41,276 nucleotides of DNA, taken from positions 1 through 41,276 of the forward strand of contig CAZDVQ010000039.1 in NCBI GenBank assembly GCA_964508975.1, given 5' to 3'. The position numbers and the translations under genes were made by a program. This document shows positions 38,464 to 41,276 of this stretch, piece by piece (position 1 is the stretch's first letter; the number at the start of each line of letters is the position of its first letter). Below the pieces are notes generated by a model. That model saw only the letters and a program-made list of their open reading frames with translations. It did not search any database and was not told the DNA's origin. This stretch comes from CAZDVQ01 sp964508975 (lineage in GTDB: Bacteria > Bacteroidota > Bacteroidia > Chitinophagales > Saprospiraceae).

Positions 38464-41276
38464 CTATCGAGTTAAGGTTACGTCACCTTTGAAATCAAGT
38501 TCAGATCCATCGATGTAGCTAACCCGGATGTAGTACACGAATACTGCTGTGTTCATGTCTTTGAGGTTATAGGTACCATCCCAGCCGAAGTTGATGTCGC
38601 TAGGTGGGAAAGGCCCGCCGCTGTACACCAAGTCGCCCCAACGGTCAAAGATGAGCATTTCCTCGATACGGGCCACATTTGGACCAGCGAAGAGGGTGAA
38701 TACATCATTATTGCCATCGCCATTAGGCGTGAAGATGGTTGGGATAAACACATCGCGCACTTTTTCAACCGTAACGGTAACCTGCTCGCTAGCAGAACAA
38801 CCGTTGATATCCGTTACCAGAGCCGTATAAGTGGTGGTTTCTACTGGGTTAGCCACTGGGTTCAGACAATCAGTACAGCTGAGCGTTGAACTTGGGGTCC
38901 AGCTGATTACTGGCCCTTGGATTGGCGACAAGATAGAGAGTTGAAGTTCCGTATCGTTACCCAGTTCGATTGATACATCCAAGGTGAGGTTGAGTACGAT
39001 TGGTGGTGGTTCAGACAGGATTACCTGTGTGCTCACTTCGCAACCTTCTGCATCCTGAATGGTGAGGTTGTACACCCCGCCATCTAGCGCTTGGAACAAT
39101 GTATCAGGGGTAAACAAGCCGCTATCCAACGATGCCAAGTAACCAGGAGTACCGCCAGTTGCCGACCATTCAATAGCCCCGTCGAAAGCTTCGTGGCAAG
39201 TGAGGTGTGTACTGATGGTGCTCAACACGATTTGGCTAGCCTGAGCTACCAGGACATTGGCAGTGTCTTGACAACCGTTGATATCGGTTACCGTTATCGT
39301 ATACAAGCCCGCAGCCAATAAATCATTTTGAGGTGTTGCAGTGCCATCTGGCCAGGTATACGTGTAGCCAGGCGTACCGCCAGCGGCAGAGACAATAGCC
39401 GAGCCATCGTTACCGCCAAAGCAGGTTACATCGTCGAGTAGTGTGGCCGTAGCATTTACCAAGGCGGGTGGTTGAGACAAAGTTGTACTCGCCGTCAAGG
39501 TACAAGCCCTGCTATCCGTGATGGTCACGGTATAAGTACCCGCGGTTAATCCGGCAATACCAGCTGTTGTAGCACCATTTGACCACAAGTAAGTGTAGCC
39601 AGCCGTACCGCCTGCAGGGTTCACGTTAGCGGTGCCATCGTTACCACCTTGGCAAGAGATTGGCGTAGAGTTAATCTGGGCCAACAAGGCAGGTGGTTGC
39701 GCAACGTTTACAAAGGTGGTGAATGTACAACCATTATCGTCAGTTATGGTAACTGAGTATAAACCTGCTACCAGGTTGAATGGATTCTGGTCGATACTGA
39801 AGTTCGACCACTGGAAGGTATACGGTGCAGTACCGCCGGTAGGCAAGAGTGTAATAGAACCATCGTTTCCACCGAAGCAACTTGTACCGATAGAACTTGC
39901 AGTAGCTGTAAGTCGAGCAGGCTCGGCAATAGTAAAGGCTTGCGTGTATGTACAAGCGTTATCATCCGTGATGGTCACGATGTAATTACCAGCCGCCAAA
40001 CCTGAGAACAAGGTAGATGCCTGGTTACCCGAGCCGATATTGTACAAGTAAGGTGCTGTACCACCCGAGGCAGTAACCACCGCCTGGCCGTCGGCAGAAC
40101 CAAAGCAAAGCGTATTTGTAACCGCCACACTGATGGTGAGGTTGAGCGGCTCCGTGATAGTAGCTGTAACGGTCGCGGTACAAAGGTTTGCATCCGTGAC
40201 AACTACAGTATAGCTACCAGCTATAAGGTTAGAGAACACGTTGGAGGTTTGAGCACCAGAGCCTAGATCATAGCTATAAGGGGCCGTGCCACCCGATGGC
40301 GTGAAGGTCAAGACACCATTGCTGCCGCCAAAGCAAGAAACATTCACCACGGCAGCTGATACCGAAAGTTGGGCCGGTTGGAATACTTGTTGTACCACGC
40401 TTACAGTACAGCCATTGAAGTCGGTGATGGTTACAGTATAGGTACCAGCAATCAGACTTATGAAGGTATTCGATGATTGTGCTCCAGTGCCAAGGTCATA
40501 GCTGTATGGAGTTGTGCCACCGTTGGCCGTAATCGTGATCGTACCATCATTGCCGCCGAAGCAGTTCACGCTGTCTTGTACGGCGCTGGCGGTGAGTTGC
40601 GTTGGCTGAAGGACCGTGACGGTTACCGAGGTATCACAGCCGTTGAAGTCGGTGATGGTTACGGTGTAAGTTCCAGCAGTCAAGCCTGTAAACTGGTTAG
40701 AGGCTTGTGCACCAGAACCAAGGTCGTAAGTATAAGTACCAGTTCCACCGTTGGCCGTTACCGTGATTATACCGTCGTTGCCACCGAAGCAGTTCACGCT
40801 GTCTTGTACGGCGCTCGCTGTCAGTTCAGCAGGTTCAAGAACGTCGATTACAACTGTTGTATCACAGCCGTTAAAGTCGGTAATCGTAACGGTGTAGGTT
40901 CCTGCGGTCAGACCCGTGAAGGTATTCGATGCTTGTGCGCCTGTACCAAGGTCGTAAGCATAAGTACCCGTACCGCCGATAGCAGTTACCGTGATAGTAC
41001 CGTCGTTGCCGCCGAAGCAGTTCACGCTGTCTTGAATGGCGCTTGCTGTGAGCTCCGTTGGTTCAAGTACTTCAATCGTTACTGTCGTGTCACAGCCGTT
41101 GAAGTCGGTAATCGTAACGGTGTAGGTTCCTGCGGTCAGACCCGTGAAGGTATTCGATGCTTGTGCGCCTGTACCAAGGTCGTAAGCATAACTACCCGTG
41201 CCACCGTTGGCTGTTACCGTAATTGTACCGTCGTTACCGCCGAAGCAGTTCACGCTGTCTTGAATGGCGCTTGCTG
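38464..41276 (-). CDS. SprB-repeat T9SS surface protein, 5' end outside window
   Basis: At least 937 residues, open at the window edge, so the N terminus is missing. Ten consecutive SprB-type repeats of about 75 residues, each with CFGGNDG, GGTxPYxYDLGxGAQ, LxAGxYTVTITDxNGC and EPxxLxxS landmarks. Then a short linker with CTDC, and a gliding-motility-type (type B) T9SS sorting domain of about 95 residues (FIPTIFTPNGDGNNDVF, FDRWGDLVY, WDGTYNLKDMNTAVFVYYI). SprB of Flavobacterium is a mobile adhesin moved by the gliding motor; repeats also occur in non-gliding relatives. It is exported by the T9SS and anchored at the cell surface. The four window-edge repeats are the most alike. Whether it is an adhesin is inferred from family. 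Confidence 0.92.
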   Translation of the reverse strand, partial: ASAIQDSVNCFGGNDGTITVTANGGTGSYAYDLGTGAQASNTFTGLTAGTYTVTITDFNGCDTTVTIEVLEPTELTASAIQDSVNCFGGNDGTITVTAIGGTGTYAYDLGTGAQASNTFTGLTAGTYTVTITDFNGCDTTVVIDVLEPAELTASAVQDSVNCFGGNDGIITVTANGGTGTYTYDLGSGAQASNQFTGLTAGTYTVTITDFNGCDTSVTVTVLQPTQLTASAVQDSVNCFGGNDGTITITANGGTTPYSYDLGTGAQSSNTFISLIAGTYTVTITDFNGCTVSVVQQVFQPAQLSVSAAVVNVSCFGGSNGVLTFTPSGGTAPYSYDLGSGAQTSNVFSNLIAGSYTVVVTDANLCTATVTATITEPLNLTISVAVTNTLCFGSADGQAVVTASGGTAPYLYNIGSGNQASTLFSGLAAGNYIVTITDDNACTYTQAFTIAEPARLTATASSIGTSCFGGNDGSITLLPTGGTAPYTFQWSNFSIDQNPFNLVAGLYSVTITDDNGCTFTTFVNVAQPPALLAQINSTPISCQGGNDGTANVNPAGGTAGYTYLWSNGATTAGIAGLTAGTYTVTITDSRACTLTASTTLSQPPALVNATATLLDDVTCFGGNDGSAIVSAAGGTPGYTYTWPDGTATPQNDLLAAGLYTITVTDINGCQDTANVLVAQASQIVLSTISTHLTCHEAFDGAIEWSATGGTPGYLASLDSGLFTPDTLFQALDGGVYNLTIQDAEGCEVSTQVILSEPPPIVLNLTLDVSIELGNDTELQLSILSPIQGPVISWTPSSTLSCTDCLNPVANPVETTTYTALVTDINGCSASEQVTVTVEKVRDVFIPTIFTPNGDGNNDVFTLFAGPNVARIEEMLIFDRWGDLVYSGGPFPPSDINFGWDGTYNLKDMNTAVFVYYIRVSYIDGSELDFKGDVTLTR
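40570..41253 (-). repeat. Three near-identical 228-base coding repeats
   Basis: Units 41253-41026, 41025-40798 and 40797-40570, each 76 codons, starting at the Val of VNCFGGNDG. They share long identical stretches also at silent positions, unlike the more distal units toward the C terminus. The fourth unit (40569-40342) is related but diverged. The array continues past the window edge. Confidence 0.88.

Noticed and set aside
1..41276. tRNA or rRNA genes
   Set aside because: I looked in the intergenic gaps for TpsiC-loop and anticodon-stem patterns and conserved rRNA segments and found none; a covariance-model scan would be decisive.

Overview
The window looks like chromosomal DNA from a member of the Bacteroidota, probably an uncultured or draft-assembled relative of the Chitinophagia/Saprospiria. 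The lineage call rests on four observations: a PorV/PorU-type pair of type IX secretion system (T9SS) components; a giant SprB-repeat surface protein with a gliding-motility-type C-terminal sorting domain; promoters of the Bacteroidota type (TTTG, about 20 bases, TAnnTTTG) in front of several genes; and almost no Shine-Dalgarno sequences. A run of exactly 100 N (22664-22763) marks a scaffold gap inside a tandem repeat.

Layout. 1-650 holds a duplicated GC-rich repeat and a possible small RNA. 652-3580 holds small housekeeping or accessory enzymes (isoprenylcysteine-methyltransferase-like membrane protein, DinB-like protein, aldo/keto reductase, YdeI/DUF1801-like protein). 3730-5925 (minus) holds an ECF-type sigma factor overlapping a small membrane protein, then an operon of a lipoprotein and a Lys/Ala/Glu-rich LEA-like secreted protein. 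6475-7677 is a PLP trans-sulfuration enzyme. 8190-9251 (minus) is a pterin pair, GTP cyclohydrolase I and a PTPS/QueD enzyme. 9683-15324 (minus) holds a POT peptide transporter, a PAP2 phosphatase with an LptF/LptG permease, a thioredoxin-SPOR hybrid and a small outer-membrane barrel. 15870-18607 (plus) holds a TMTC-like TPR glycosyltransferase translationally coupled to a polysaccharide ABC-2 permease without its ATPase. 18786-22595 holds a VPA-repeat/peptidoglycan-binding protein, an HD-domain hydrolase and a DUF445 protein.

The accessory part is 22764-29974, next to the scaffold gap. A P-loop ATPase overlaps a TPR protein with a recognisable N-terminal conflict-type domain. It is followed by a very AT-rich gene for a 1225-residue SF1 (Upf1-like) helicase with a C-terminal Vsr/DUF559-like nuclease. 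This is the best candidate for an undescribed, possibly anti-phage, system. The core chromosome resumes at 30136 with the PorV2/PorU2-like T9SS pair, an AhpD-like/AhpC-like peroxide pair, and the SprB-repeat adhesin that runs off the window.

The intergenic DNA is itself unusual. Nearly every gap carries one or more of: heptanucleotide-period tandem repeats in several unit families, comparable to cyanobacterial STRRs; a dispersed GC-rich element built from consecutive short hairpins; and long inverted repeats at 7806-8113 and 31271-31428. Strong intrinsic terminators end many of the minus-strand genes.
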